64,000 bases of DNA from Cerioporus squamosus (GCA_022592435.1 JABYQS010000180.1:1-64000); one strand, 5' to 3'; positions 1 to 11,698 are shown, numbered from the stretch's first letter. Numbers and translations: made by a program. Notes: generated from the sequence alone by a model not told the origin.

Positions 1-2
1 AG

Positions 3-230
3 AAGAAGAACATCATGGTGCACGAGGGTCACGTCGTCGGTATCATCGACTGGGCGGAAGCGGGGTGGTACCCACACTGCTGGGACGCCTACACCCTCCT
101 CAAGAGCACGCATCAGCTGTGGGCCGTGCGTTCGCTTTGGGTTCCGATGGCATCCGAGCTGTGCGACCTCCGCATGCGCGAAGCTAGGGCGATGTTCAGC
201 CTACTGACTTTGGTGGACGATGCATTATGA
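3..230 (+). CDS. APH-family phosphotransferase, 3' fragment (5' end outside window)
   Basis: The reading frame enters from the left edge. It carries the end of the catalytic loop (Asn of the HGDLQPSN-type motif at 9-11) and the metal-binding GIIDWAEAGWYP segment, both hallmarks of the APH/choline-kinase-like fold that transfers phosphate to small molecules. Residues after it (CWDAYTLLKS, LTLVDDAL) align with a second copy on the minus strand at 27,625-28,044. That copy continues to an apparent intron donor GTGAGT. Here the donor is also kept (about 232-237), but an in-frame TGA at 228-230 precedes it, so this copy may be truncated by a few residues or be decaying. It converges on the P450 gene that ends at 456. 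Substrate unknown. Confidence 0.7.
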   Translation, partial: KKNIMVHEGHVVGIIDWAEAGWYPHCWDAYTLLKSTHQLWAVRSLWVPMASELCDLRMREARAMFSLLTLVDDAL

Positions 231-455
231 AGTGAGTCTTGTACTTCGTATGTAACTATTTTTGGCTAAGGAACTTAGCCATTGTGGTTGGGGGAGACGA
301 GTTTCCGTTAGGACTTATCGCGTTGCACGGGACTGCGGTCGCTATATCGGATTATATAGTGCCAGACAACGTTCTGTGGTTGTGGCCTGTCGCCACCGTG
401 AAGCGTCGCTAGCTGCATGTGCGTCGCTCGCCCGAGGCGCATGAACGGGACGAGT

Positions 456-2770
456 TCAGAGCGATCTGACCCGCAAGAGCATCTCCGGCTTCGTGCTCTC
501 CTCTCCCATGGTCGGATAGATGACCGCAGACGAATTCCACACGATCGGCTTGTCGGTAAGTTCGAAGGAGAAGCTCGTGAGCAGAACCGCGAGGACCACT
601 TCTGTATGTAGCGCAGCGTATCTCTGTTAGTATATTGCACATAAGATTGCTGTGGATGACGCACTCATTTCAAGCTGCGAGAACTTGAACCCGCTGCGAC
701 GATAAATAGTTACATCAGCATACCCAGCCTCGTCAGACGACGTTGAAGAGACCTACATGCAAGATCGCACGCCGCCCGAGAAGGTCATCCTAGGTTGGGG
801 CCCGAGCCATTGCCTCAGTGCCTCTCCGACCACCAACAAGGCCAGGGTACTCACAGATTCGCATAGACACCCGGCAGACGTGCCTCCTCCAGGGCGGGTG
901 GAAGGGGCGCAAGCCAGCGCTCCGGCTTCCACTCGTCCGCATCCTCGCCCCACAGCTCCTTGTTGCTGTTACTCGCCTGGAAGTGCGCGATGACTACGGT
1001 CCCCTCCGGCACGACGAGCTCGCTGACCATCTTCCCATCGCGCCCTCGCACGGGGGCAGACAGCGGAAGCACGAGGTCCTTCACCGCGCTATGACGGGCA
1101 TGCCACGAAGGCGCTCAGCGTCGGTCCCACTCGTCTCATCAGGGATAGAGGAGAACCTACACGCGGGCGGTGGCGCCAACGGGCGCGTATACGCGCAGGG
1201 TCTCGCGGCGCACCGCGTCCAGATACGGGAGGTTCACCAGGCCGTCGTAGTCGAGGTCGGCCGTGCCTCCTGCAGTCGCTGCGCTCAGCTCCTCGCGCAG
1301 TTTGTCCTGTACGGAGGGATGCTGCGCGAGCAGATGGAGGATGCGGGAGAGCGCGTTGGAGGTGGTGTCCATGCCGGCGAGGATGAACGTTCTGTTGGCA
1401 ATGACACAAGGACGTGAGCTCAATATATGCGCGATCTCTGTAATCGGGAGGACATACGTCATCTGAGCTAGGAGCTCGTCGTCGCTCATCTTCTCTTCAT
1501 TTGTCGCAGTCGTGTTGGCCTTTACTGGTAGCGCGGTCAGTACTCTGTCCGGCACGGTGAGATCCGTGCCCCCAGACTCACGGCATATGCTCATCAGGTC
1601 CTTGCCTTCGCCGACTTGAGCCTTCAATGCCTCGTCTCCTTTCCGGAGGGCCTCCTTCCTCTCGTCGATGATCTCCTGCGAACGTCGTTGCAGGGTGTCG
1701 GAGATGCCCATGAGGCGTCGCAGGTTCCTGAAAGGGAGCATTCGAAAGATCCGCCGGATGGTGTCCACGGAGAGGATGTACGACATCTTCTCCACGGCGA
1801 ACGCGAGCAGCTGAACTTGGCTCCAAGTCGGGCTGGCAGGGGACGAGTTCGGGCCGTGATCAGCGGCGAAGCGAGTTGAAGTTGTAAGTGCGACCTACAA
1901 GAAAAGTTTGAGGGCCTCCCCGTACTCGTCGGAAGACTCGTCAACGAAGTTGTCGAAGGAGTATCCCAACCCGGCTTGTCCGAGCATCTCGAGGGTCGCG
2001 CGTCCGTTCCAACCGTTCATGTCGAGGGCCTCAGCCGTGCCGTCCTGGGGCAGTCGGTCTCTGAGTGCGGCTCGAAGCTAGGCAAATGAGTGAGTATATG
2101 CGCAGGCGACAGTGTGGATTTGTGGGATATCGACCTTGTGGGCAACAGAATAGAAGATGTGGGTCATGTTGCGCAGATGGGCAACGGAGAACACGGGGTT
2201 CAACAGCTTGCGCTGCCGGCGATGCTGTCCGGCCCTAGTGGAGAGTACTCCAGGGCCCAGTAGGAGGATGAGACCGCTATGGGGGAGGGGTGATAACTCG
2301 TATGACGTGCAGCCCACAGAACAGCTCAAGACTCACTTTGCGGGAGCTAGACCCTTCTGCAGGAACTCCTGCTCCTTCACCAACACACCGTGCAGCGCCT
2401 TCGGATCGTGGACTACGATCATGCGTCGCTATACCAAGTCATGTAAGCCGCTGCTGTCGAGACCCGCGCGCGCAGCAACACACCCAAAGGACGCCTCTCA
2501 ACGTCAACGCCGGTCCGTATGTTTCAGCCAATTGCGCGAGACGTCTCCATGCTTGTCTTCCCGAGAACTCGGGTATGTTGCCTAGTAAAAGGGTCAGATT
2601 CAGGGTGTAAGCGTGCTAATATCGTGCTTAGGCTACGCACCGAAGAAAAGTGAACTCGGCGGAGGGCCCGGCAGGTTGTCCGCGGGATGTGCGACGAGGT
2701 AGTTCCGAAAGACGCGCCATAGAGTGTAGAGCGTCGCCGCCGAGATAGTGGCTAATAGGAGGTTCACCAT
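456..2770 (-). CDS. Cytochrome P450 monooxygenase (complete, many introns)
   Basis: A heme-thiolate monooxygenase, presumably ER-anchored. The start at 2770 gives a hydrophobic N-terminal anchor followed by the proline hinge NLPGPPPSS. Later exons show HRRQRKLLNPVFS (C-helix), GQAGLGYSFDNF, the I-helix oxygen-binding motif FILAGMDTTSNA, the K-helix ETLRVYAP (ExxR), and EWKPERW. The heme signature F-S-G-G-V-R-S-C-I-G-F-K-F is split over two micro-exons (757-789, 33 nt; 665-693, 29 nt). The last exon (456-601) ends the protein about 45 residues later. All junctions follow GT-AG with frame kept, e.g. 602-664, 694-756, and exon 1 at 2641-2770. Overall resembles Polyporales P450s of the CYP5144/CYP5150 kind; the exact family is inference. 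A relic of a paralogous exon lies at about 28,745-28,930. Confidence 0.88.
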
Positions 2771-5700
2771 GGCGTGTAGATCGGAGGGACTGGAAGAAGA
2801 TGGAAGAAGGGAGGTTTATAGTGAATGACCGGGTCCGGAAGCAAACGTCGACACTAGTACTGCGCGGCGCCTCAACGCCTCACAGCCGGGCGGGGTTATA
2901 GCGAATGGTCTAACGCGAGTAGAGGCACTGCGCGGCGCTTGCCGTGATAGGTCGAAGTTATCTGCCTCCGGCGCAGGGAGCAGTACTGGCGTGCATCTTC
3001 ACACATAGTGCAGCTGAATAGCGTAGTGACTCGGCTGTGCTGCGTGCCTATCATGATGGCAGCATCATCATGGAAGGAGAACTCGAATTCGCTACCTATG
3101 GGCTCGCTCCAACCACACGATATTCCAGGGCGACCTTGGCTCATTTGCGCGAGATCCCTCACCTCCGTGGACGAGCCAAGTCGATGCATGTCAATGCCGA
3201 AAAGACGTCCAAGGTCGTCGATAAAGTTCTGTGATAACACCAGCTTAGACTGGGCGATAGCACGCGTCAACGTCCTCGAGCTAAACATTTGGAGGCATGA
3301 TCAGTCACGAATAGCGGGCGCGGACGATCTTCCCAACAGCTTACCGTGTCCAGATACAATGACAGCTTTCAAATTTAAAGTTCCTGTTTCGACTCACGTC
3401 CCTATCCTGGCCACACAGTCATAGAAACCAGCCGGCAAGATAACCCAGATCGCACCTGCTGGAAGGCATCCGCGCCACACGGTCCACTGCTCTATTGAGC
3501 ACTGCAGCAGCCTCACCAACGAGACTGAAGTCCAATCCATACCCTGCACACGAGAACGAATGAAGACCAGCCCATCAGAGCCAAATCGATGAGCACCGAT
3601 CCCGGCGACTTGACTTACCTGCTGACCTCGAACCGGGCGTCCCATCGTCCATCGTCATGACACGCTTCGACTTCCGCCACCTTCGCCCGGTCCCAGCGCG
3701 ACTTCTCCTCCCCCACTTTTTTTCGGAGTTCCTCGGCCTCCAGCCAATCACAGGTCTTCCCGGTCCTTCTGGGTCCGTGCGCTGCAGCGTGTTGTGGATT
3801 CTGGCCTCCGCTCCGAGAGTGCTTCTGATTGATCTTCGAGCTAGTTTTGCCAGCGTGCTCCACTGCACTGCACTGTCTGTGCTGCAGTGATCGTCGGACA
3901 TGGATATGGGCAAGGTACGGTAACGCATCTGCGCGGATCGGGCGCAGGGATGGCCAGTTTAGACTTGCACGACGAGATGCATGACGGGGGTGTGAGGTGC
4001 GTGTTTTTGGATCTTGAACCGTTGACCTCGCCATCCAGGTCCGGAGTGCCGAAGTACGACAGAATAGAAGGAGCTGGCCCCCCGCGCAGACATGGCTTCG
4101 GCATACAAACAGCGTCCGGCCACATCCGTTCTCTCTCGCGGAGCCGCCTTGTACGTCTGCAGTCGAGAATATTGAGCTGTACACACACGCTGGTACGAGA
4201 AGACAGTACTGCACCTGGAATCAGGATCCCAAGGTGCTGAATATCCATATTGAACTTGCTCCACTGTCCCGCCGGCGCCGAAGTTGAACATTTGAGCGAT
4301 GACTCGGACATGCTTGGCCGTCCACCTTCGAGAGATCCGGAGGGAGCAGAATTCGCGCGACCCACGCTTAGACTGCGGCGTGGCATCCGTACCGCCCTTG
4401 TCCGCCTGGGCCCATACAGGCCCACGCTAGCATGTGGTACTAGTCGCGCTGCAGTCTCACACCCGGGGGAGGCAAGCACGCTGCGGCGAAAATGAACGAC
4501 ACCGCCTTGGCGCGCAGCTAACCTTGTTCGCGTACCTCGGCGCACACGACAATCCAGGCAGTACAGCGTGAACAGGAGGGACAGGCCTGGGGACCTCGCA
4601 TCTTGAGTGAGCCTCGAACAGAGTGGGCAGGGAACGCTTGCGGAGCGACCAGCATTCGAACTTCATATGCCAGAGACTGAGGAGGCACAAGAGGAAAACG
4701 TCAGTCGCGAGCTGCATGACTCTGGGATCTTGACTCGCCTTTATATACTATGCCCTACATGCAGCAGGGCCGCTTGGAGCCGTGGCGCGCGCTGGTTATG
4801 GAGCCATGAGATCAAGCAGTATGAGAAAAGAGGCTATGAGAGGCTGGGAGCCGTCCACGGACCACGAGACGCCTCCACGTCGCATCCTCTTAAGTGCGAC
4901 ATCTAGCAGGCCGGACAACACATACCGTGACCGGAGACACGCTCACCAGTTATAGGGCGTGCGGGACGTCCCATGTGTAGCTGAACTGTGAGTGGGTTAC
5001 GAACAGGAGTGAATCCGCACTGCGGTAACGGCGGCAAGTTGAAATCGCAGACGTCTTGTCTGAGGCCCGGTATCAGAAGTCAAATACGGACGACCAGGAG
5101 TGAAGTGCTTACCGCGATGTCAATCGCAGAAAGTCGACCAAGAGGGGATACGTTTCTTTGACGGTCCGAAGTGAACACGTTTATTCACTTGCGGAGCAGC
5201 ACACCGTCCAGACCTGTCTGGTCATGAAGCATACCCTGACTTTGCAGCAGTGACCGCTGTACGGCACAAGGTGGCCTTCGAGAACGCGGTGTACGTACGT
5301 GCGTCCGCTCCAGATCGATCTCCGTGGAACGTCATGCAGATACGCGTACGATATGATTCTTCTTCACCCCGTCGTATGCGGACCATAGTTGGACGACGAA
5401 GTACTACATCGGTCAACAACGGTTCCACAGCCTCCAAACACTCACCAAAAGGTGCATCGTTACGTCCACGGTCCCACGGCGCGCTGACGCCGCCACCAGG
5501 CGGGCCCAGCAGCTCGCACCGCCAGAAGGAGAGAATAATACCCGGACGACACCGAGTGTGATCAGAAGGGCGTTGGGCTGGCAGTTGCAGGGGCGTGGGC
5601 TCGCGGCGAGTCAGTGGTGGCAGCGCGTGAGCACGTTTGCGGACTAGAGTGCTGGCATCGATGCTGCGAGATAGGCAAGGATGCTGGCGAGCCGGCCTCG

Positions 5701-6527
5701 TGTCCGGTGCGTGCGGGGTCAGGCCATGGCGTGGCGGAGGAGCTGGACACCCTCGGATTCGGGCGCATCTGTGTGGAACTCCAGGAACACTTCTCCGCGA
5801 TCTCGTGGAAGCGTGCGTCCTTCGAGGGTCCACGCTAAGGCTGCTGAGTCCGGGGAAGGCACAGACGACTTGGTCGATGTACGGGGACAACCGGGTCCCG
5901 AGGCGCAGTAGGAGGTTAGAAGGACCGGGAGTGAAGACGAAGTAAACGAGGGCGGGGTAAGGCTGGACTCGACACGGACTCGAGGCTTGCGAAGGCACAG
6001 CTTCATAGAAGGTCCCGTTGACGGTCGTACGCACACCGGAGATGGTCCATGATAGGCGCAGAGACCCCGGGCACTTTGTACTATGTCGGACCGGAATCTC
6101 CCTGTTACCTCACTGATCACTAATATGTGCCTTGTTATGAGTTACGTGATGTGAACCCTTCTAATTATTAGCCACTTCCTTATCACTGTGAAGCAGTCTC
6201 CATATTCCCGCTTACCTGATGCAGTGTAAGTGACAGGGGTCCGAGCTTGTAGGCGCCGGTGAGGCGCAAAGATGTCGAACATGCGCGCACGGGCTTGGAC
6301 GAGGTCGGGCTCTGTCTCCTCCTTCCATCTCGTCTTTACTCTTCCAACGCTGCTTTACATCGCACAACACCATGGCATTGTGAATTGCTGAAGACGTCCC
6401 TTGTGAGTGAACTTCGAACTTCACGGCCTCCTCAGCGGTTAAAGCGCTCGGCCGACCGCCAGCAGCAGCGACAAAGCCAGCTCAACGCCTTGTACCCCAC
6501 AGCGACGGCTACCTACAACGCCATATA
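2771..6527. other. Gene-poor stretch, no recognisable gene
   Basis: I found no frame here with a recognisable domain. Open frames of 100-270 codons exist on both strands (for example minus 2896-3288, minus 3841-4545, minus 5222-6034), but none has a convincing start, splice pattern or family motif. Two minus-strand patches are protein-like: KTCDWLEAEELRKKVGEEK near 3,660-3,760 and LEGRTLPRDRGEVFLEF near 5,770-5,840. They may be relics or exons of an unrecognised gene. The final ~300 bp is presumably the promoter of the gene at 6,528. Confidence 0.4.
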
Positions 6528-8753
6528 ATGAATGCGTGCAGGGCACATTGGCATTCGCCCGTTCACGACCTCTCTTCCTCTCCCGCGAACCCCGCCGTTT
6601 TCCCACCTTCTATCGTCCCCCCATCCCTCCCGTGGCGACCCCCGCCACACCCATGCGACATCGCCAACCCCTCTTTTCTTGGTCCCAGCACCCTCCAGGA
6701 CACATCGGCACCGCAAGACGCACGCGCCAAGTCTACCCCACCGCTCGATCACCACCGACCAGCCATCCCGTATCCCTCGCCACCGCTGACCGACGCCGCC
6801 CTTGCGTCGACCGTTCCGCTGCCTGAACTTCCCGGAGAACCCTCGAGACACCCGTCCAGAGAGTCCGATTGCGAGGATCTGGTCCATGAGACCATGTCAC
6901 ACGATGGCGCCCGACATATCGCACCGCTTTCCCCGCCCCCTACCCAGCCGGTTTCCTTCAAGGAGTTGCCGTCAGGAGACGAGTTCCAGGATGGAGGCCA
7001 TCACATAGAGATGTGGAGGTATGGAGATGCAGACAGCGAGGTTATGCAGGACGGAGGCGCGCAAGCGGCCTTCTTCCCGCCGGTGCGTGATGATTCTGGC
7101 TTCGAGGAGTTCGACCCGCTAGGCGAGGGGCGTAAGTTCGAAGGCACCCATCACGGGGGTTTGATTGAGCCCACGTCGATGTTCAGTGTCGATTCGCCGC
7201 TCTGCATCGACGACTTCCCTCTTGACCACCTCCCGACGTTCAACAGCGCTCTTTCGGGCGGTCCGGCTGACGATCGGAATAGCGGCCATGCAGACGTTTT
7301 GGCCTCTCCGATCAGTCTCAGCGATGCTGAGGGTCAAACGGACGGTTGGGCATCGGGATCGGAGATGGATTGGACGAGCAGTCCTACGAGCACCTTCGTG
7401 GATCACCTCTCCGCCCCGTCTTCTCCGAAGCCCGGTTGTCTCTCTCTTGACCTTCCGCCTTTTGACTCGCCGCTTGGTTTCAAACCCCACGCCCCGTTCA
7501 GTCACCTGCAGCAACCCTCGCCTGTCTCTCCTCATGAGATACCTTTTGGCCAGCATCAGCCCCATTGGTTCAGCGGGGACGCGTATCACTCGCAGCAGCC
7601 TACTCCTCTTGCGGAGGACCACAGTCCTTTCATGTCTAGCTTCTTTCACTCTGGCGTCCATCTGCACCCGCCTCCCGCCGTAGACATCGACGCGGAGTAC
7701 CCCGATACGGTCATGCCCCCAGAGGACGACGACGAGCTGCTTCCACCCCCATCACCTCGTCGGCGGCTGAACGACCTTCACGACGCTGTTCCACCGCACG
7801 ACGATGTCTGCCCGACGCCCGTCCCTCGATCGCCGCGCTCGCCGCACTTCTCACTTCCGGATTACGACTCCGACATGGAGGATGAATCCCTGTCAGAAGC
7901 GCCATCTTCGCCTCACTCGCCGCATCCTGACCTCCCGGAGCTGGAAGACGACCTCCCGCTGCCTGGCTTGCCGTTATTCCCGGATATGCCGCCTATCGAG
8001 ACGATTTCCCCGTCTCTCCTCGGTGGTGCACCCGAACCGCAGCCGCAAGACCCCGGCCTCGGTCTCTTCCTGCAGCCACTCTCCGACCCACCGCTGATGC
8101 GTTCCCCGTCGCCTGACGAGGACGATTTCGGGTTCCTGGACATCCAGCTCGATCCGGAGTCGGTCAACGTCGAGATCGATGAGTTCCTGCAGCTTCGAGC
8201 GCTCCGCAAGCATGTGCTGGCGCAGGAACGCGCGGCGCGTATGGCCGAAGCAGACCTCACGGAACGTATCACGGCCGCAGCGTCCGCGTTCCTCCCCACC
8301 ACTTCGTCACGTCCTTCTAGCAGCTGCGGCTCCGAGTCCGAACCCGAGTCGGACGACGGAGACGTGCAGATGCAATCCGAGCTCGATCCTGCTGAGAAGC
8401 GCATGCGCAAGCGTGAACTTCACACGATGATGGACATGCGCGCCGAAGCTCGGCGTGCACGCAAGCTCCAGAAACAGCGCAGCAAGGAGATCGGTGCCCT
8501 CCTCGACTTCAAGATGCATCCTCCCTCGAGCCCGCTTGTCATGAGCGGCAAGCCATGGACCCGCACGGTCTATCACTTGCTCGCCCACATGATGATGCGG
8601 CGGCGCGACCGCGCTGCGAAGCCGTTGGAGAGCAAGCCTCCAGACGCGCATTCGCTGGTCAGGAAACCTTCCCGACTGCGGATGTCCGTGTCTGCGGAGG
8701 ATCTCGTTGGTGAGGTTGCGGCGGATGAGGACGACGACATGGAGATGATATGA
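6528..8753 (+). CDS. Large disordered acidic/proline-rich protein, unknown function
   Basis: A single uninterrupted frame of 741 codons from an ATG at 6528. Most of the protein is low complexity, rich in Pro, Ser, Asp and Glu, with many SP dipeptides (SPRSP, SPHSPHP), so it is predicted to be largely unstructured and a likely target of proline-directed kinases. The last third (about residues 540-680) is more ordered: an acidic patch, then a basic helical segment (MRKRELHTMMDMRAEARRARK), a possible coiled coil or nuclear-targeting region, then PWTRTVYHLLAHMMMRRRD. No enzyme motif was recognised. The first Met is assumed; later Mets (e.g. in ETMSHDGARH) could serve. Regulatory or scaffolding roles are conceivable but unproven. 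The lack of introns over 2.2 kb stands out from its neighbours. Confidence 0.7.
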   Translation: MNACRAHWHSPVHDLSSSPANPAVFPPSIVPPSLPWRPPPHPCDIANPSFLGPSTLQDTSAPQDARAKSTPPLDHHRPAIPYPSPPLTDAALASTVPLPELPGEPSRHPSRESDCEDLVHETMSHDGARHIAPLSPPPTQPVSFKELPSGDEFQDGGHHIEMWRYGDADSEVMQDGGAQAAFFPPVRDDSGFEEFDPLGEGRKFEGTHHGGLIEPTSMFSVDSPLCIDDFPLDHLPTFNSALSGGPADDRNSGHADVLASPISLSDAEGQTDGWASGSEMDWTSSPTSTFVDHLSAPSSPKPGCLSLDLPPFDSPLGFKPHAPFSHLQQPSPVSPHEIPFGQHQPHWFSGDAYHSQQPTPLAEDHSPFMSSFFHSGVHLHPPPAVDIDAEYPDTVMPPEDDDELLPPPSPRRRLNDLHDAVPPHDDVCPTPVPRSPRSPHFSLPDYDSDMEDESLSEAPSSPHSPHPDLPELEDDLPLPGLPLFPDMPPIETISPSLLGGAPEPQPQDPGLGLFLQPLSDPPLMRSPSPDEDDFGFLDIQLDPESVNVEIDEFLQLRALRKHVLAQERAARMAEADLTERITAAASAFLPTTSSRPSSSCGSESEPESDDGDVQMQSELDPAEKRMRKRELHTMMDMRAEARRARKLQKQRSKEIGALLDFKMHPPSSPLVMSGKPWTRTVYHLLAHMMMRRRDRAAKPLESKPPDAHSLVRKPSRLRMSVSAEDLVGEVAADEDDDMEMI

Positions 8754-9082
8754 TGTGACGACCGCTTTCCTCTTTTTGTTCACGTGCAAAATGGTGCGTC
8801 TTGTGCGCTGCTCGTCGACGTCCTGGACATTTTCTGACTTTTCTCTTCTCTGTTCCGTTCCGTTCTCCTATCCGCACTTTGAATCTGGTAATGTCCTTGT
8901 ATACCCGTAATTCACGCTAATTGCTAGGCTGGAAGGCAAGAGTGTACTATACTGACATCTGACATCCCATGCAATCCTGTAGCTATTACCATGTTGACAT
9001 AGGCGCGTCGGTTCCTCTCCGCATTCTGCATTCGTCGCGCATTTCTGCATACCCTGCTTCCATCTATTCCCCAGTTCACGTC

Positions 9083-9101
9083 TCCGTCCGTCCGTCCGTC
9101 C
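9083..9101. repeat. TCCG microsatellite
   Basis: Four TCCG units plus a partial unit in tandem, read directly from the sequence. Confidence 0.9.
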
Positions 9102-9311
9102 ATTCAACCTACCCTATCCTACCCCCTTATCCCTCTTATCCGACTGTCCTATCAACAGCTCCATGCGTTCCGCCCGACCCGCCTTTCATTCTCGCTACAT
9201 TTTCCGACCGGCCTCTTCCGCCCCCGGCAACCCACCAGACCGAGGCTCCGGTCACCTACTGCATCGGCCGTTCGACCGACTGCTCACTGTCCATCGCATT
9301 GTCAAGAGGCC

Positions 9312-9334
9312 ACTATCGACTATCGACTATCGAC
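9312..9334. repeat. ACTATCG heptamer repeat
   Basis: Three perfect ACTATCG units followed by a partial unit. Confidence 0.9.
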
Positions 9335-9880
9335 TCCCGCGTTCGCCACTCCACCATTCACATCAAGGTTTCCCGTTCCCGCCGCCCGGATTCATTCACA
9401 TTGTGATCGATTGATTGACCTGTCCTCGTATGTCGTTGCTTGTAACTGCTGAGTTGGACCTTGCCGTTGCCGTGTTCGCCCTTGCTTTTGCTTCAGTGCT
9501 TGTTTGATGCTTCTTACATCCTGATTCCTGATTCCCTGTTCCCTGTTTTGCATCGAGCGGCGCCGGGCACCTTTGCGCCTGTGGCGTCGGTGTCTGGAAT
9601 CGACAATTAAGTACTTGGTTTGTTGCGTCATGCGTGTTTTGTGTGCGGACTCCCTGGCCTTGTTGTGTGAGTGAACAACGACAGTGAAACGACTTGATCA
9701 GAAAGAGTAGGTACGAGTAAGCAGATGGGTATAGTAGCGTAAGTGTGAGTACTTAGATGGAGTCGTACACAAATCACGATACATCGGTCAGCGAATAAGT
9801 ATACAACCGGTCATATCTTCGAGTTCGAGAGTCGATTCGGCGGGCCTCTTTCATACCAGCCTCCAAACTTTCCACCTTGC

Positions 9881-11698
9881 TCAATGCTCAACGGGCTCGC
9901 CGACGGTAGTGCCAGCCGCGCCCTCTACTCCGCCGTCGACGGAGTCCGCGCCGTGCGCGCGTGCGCTCTGCGACAGCGTCTCCTGGCCCTCCGCCACATG
10001 CGGCTGCAGCTCCTCCTGCCGCACCCCGCGGTGCTCCAGCGCATACGCCCTGCACGCCTCGCGACTGTGGCTCAGCCGCGGATCGTTCCGGTCCCACGCA
10101 TGGATCGTGAAGCCCGGAAAGTTGTACTCCAGGAGCTCCTTCAGGTCGGGCAGCATCAGCGGGTCCGGGCTGTACGTCCCGCTGTTGTTGTCGATGACGA
10201 GCTCCCACTGGACGGCCTGGTCGGGCGTGTCGTCGGAGAACTTGTCCCACCCGCCCGCGGGGCGCGGGTGGAACTCGCCCGAGTAGCGCACGGCGGGCGC
10301 GCAGTTCGCGTGCAGCGCGTGCTTGGACGCGAAGTCGACGAAGAACGCGGCGCCCGTCTCGGAGAATCGGAAGGAGTCGTCCTCGACGGCGATGATGTAC
10401 GTGTACACCGCGGGCTTGACGCGGTTCGCGAACGGGGAGGGGCTCGACGCTGCTGCGGTGGCGTTGGGGGTGGAGCCGAGGTGCATGAGCCCTGCCGTGC
10501 CCGCGGTGCCCACGCCCGGGGAGGTCGAGGTCCCGTGGAGGAGGAGGCGGAAGACATCCTCGGGGCCTTCGATGACCCCGAACCCGTTCGTCGTCGTGCG
10601 CGCGTAGAGCATGCGGTGCCCGGCCTGGATCGTCGAGCGGACGGCGATGGAGGCGGGGCCTTGGAAGATGGCCTGCGCGGCCTTGTAGGAGCGGTTCCAG
10701 TGCTGGACGGTGTCGCCAAAGAACATGCGCACGCCCTTGATGTAGAGCTTCCAGGTGGAGTAGAGCCGGGCGTCGTTGAGGTTCGTGAGCCGCCCGATGG
10801 TGGGCGAGAAGTGCCGCGAGAAGCGGATGGGCCCGTCGAAGATGTATTGTCTGCGCTCGGCTTTGGGGTCTGTTGAGGGTGTGGACTCGATCTGTAGAAG
10901 GGTAGTGGTTGATTAGCCATCACGCAGCATGCTGTTGTGCAGATGTAGGTATGCATATGGTATCCACGTCCTGTCGCCGCTCGAGGTTCCGAGTATATGA
11001 CGTCACTGACTGCCTCCGAGCTCTCGATCCCCGTGCAGCCAGGCGAGGTATCTGCATGGTCATCCAACCGTTGTCGTTGGTGATGACCATGCAGACCGCA
11101 CCTTGAGCCAACGGTTAACAGACGAACAAGCGGATAGCACTCACGTTGAGCCAGAAGGTGCCCCGGCTGTTCCGTCGGATGGAGACACTCTCGATCGCGC
11201 ATTCCTTCGCACCAGGAGTGACAGACGTTGAGAACTTGCCGATGTGATCGTCGGTAATATTGCCCACGTCCTTGTCGTTGACCTCAACGGTCAGCGTCGC
11301 CGTGCTCGGCACGTTCTTGACCTTCCAGAGCTCGTTCCACACAGGCGCAAGCGTATCTGGCTTCACGGTTGATCTGCGCATACAGGAATCGAGATCAGCG
11401 ATATACCGAACGTCTTGGCATGCTCGCCACGGGCATCAAAAAGCACTCACACAAACGTCAGCTGGTCGTCCAGCTTCGCGACAAAGTACGGGTCCGCCGA
11501 CCCGACGACGTCCATCTTCGGGAGGCCCGAGGCCCCGATGAACTTGATGCTGAGGTCTACGAACGTCCGCTCGACGTGGTGATCTTCCATGAACGCCGCG
11601 GCCCTGTCCTTTGCCTCGACCTTGGCGTGAGACACGGTGTTGTGGAGCGTGCCAAGAATCTGCGACATCTGTATCGGGTTTCTGCGTCCGCCGGGCAT
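9881..11698 (-). CDS. C2-domain protein (putative membrane-binding), conserved fungal type
   Basis: Four exons can be assembled. Exons 1 and 2 form an N-terminal C2 domain: VDLSIKFIGASGLPKMD, VGSADPYFVAKLDDQ, then DTLAPVWNELWKV and TLTVEVNDKDVG, with Asp residues in the loops that usually bind calcium and phospholipid. Exon 1 ends near 11453 with an in-phase intron; exon 2 ends at a GTGAGT donor in WLN (near 11,150); the last exon starts near 10,891. The C-terminal half (RRQYIFDGPIRFSRHFSP, YSTWKLYIKGVRMFFGD, WELVIDNNSGTYSPD) is a conserved region of unknown function. A 5' UTR intron (GTAAGT...CGCAG, near 11,730-11,765) is plausible. The start could be 11698 (MPGG) or 11668 (MSQI). The long GC-rich open frame on the opposite strand is a shadow. 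Confidence 0.75.

Larger units (their letters stand above)
8754..9880. other. Intergenic/3' UTR, pyrimidine-rich with simple repeats
   Basis: No gene recognised. The strand shown is C/T-rich, giving artefactual open frames with Pro/Ser runs (for example 8969-9406). It holds short tandem repeats at 9083-9101 and 9312-9334 and a patch of CCTGATT/CCCTGTT repeats near 9519-9547. It separates two genes whose 3' ends face each other. Confidence 0.6.

Noticed and set aside
1157..1795. Single 212-codon P450 frame taken as a complete gene
   Set aside because: It contains two retained introns read through in frame (one around GTATGT...CCAACAG near 1,395-1,460) and lacks the anchor and heme loop, which lie in neighbouring exons.
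5222..6034. 270-codon minus-strand frame as a gene
   Set aside because: No start context, splice pattern or known motif. The more protein-like fragments in this stretch lie in more than one frame, so no single model was supported.
7119..7667. Minus-strand frame of 182 codons and plus-strand frame 7165-7683
   Set aside because: Both overlap the 741-codon gene in other frames; Arg-rich composition is typical of GC-rich shadows.
8969..9406. Pro/Ser-rich plus-strand frame after the disordered-protein gene
   Set aside because: Arises from pyrimidine-rich simple repeats; no start context or conserved feature.
9884..10876. 330-codon plus-strand frame rich in Arg/Val/Glu
   Set aside because: It is antisense to the last exon of the C2-domain gene; high GC removes stop codons. 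Its composition is a mirror of the real frame and no motif is present.
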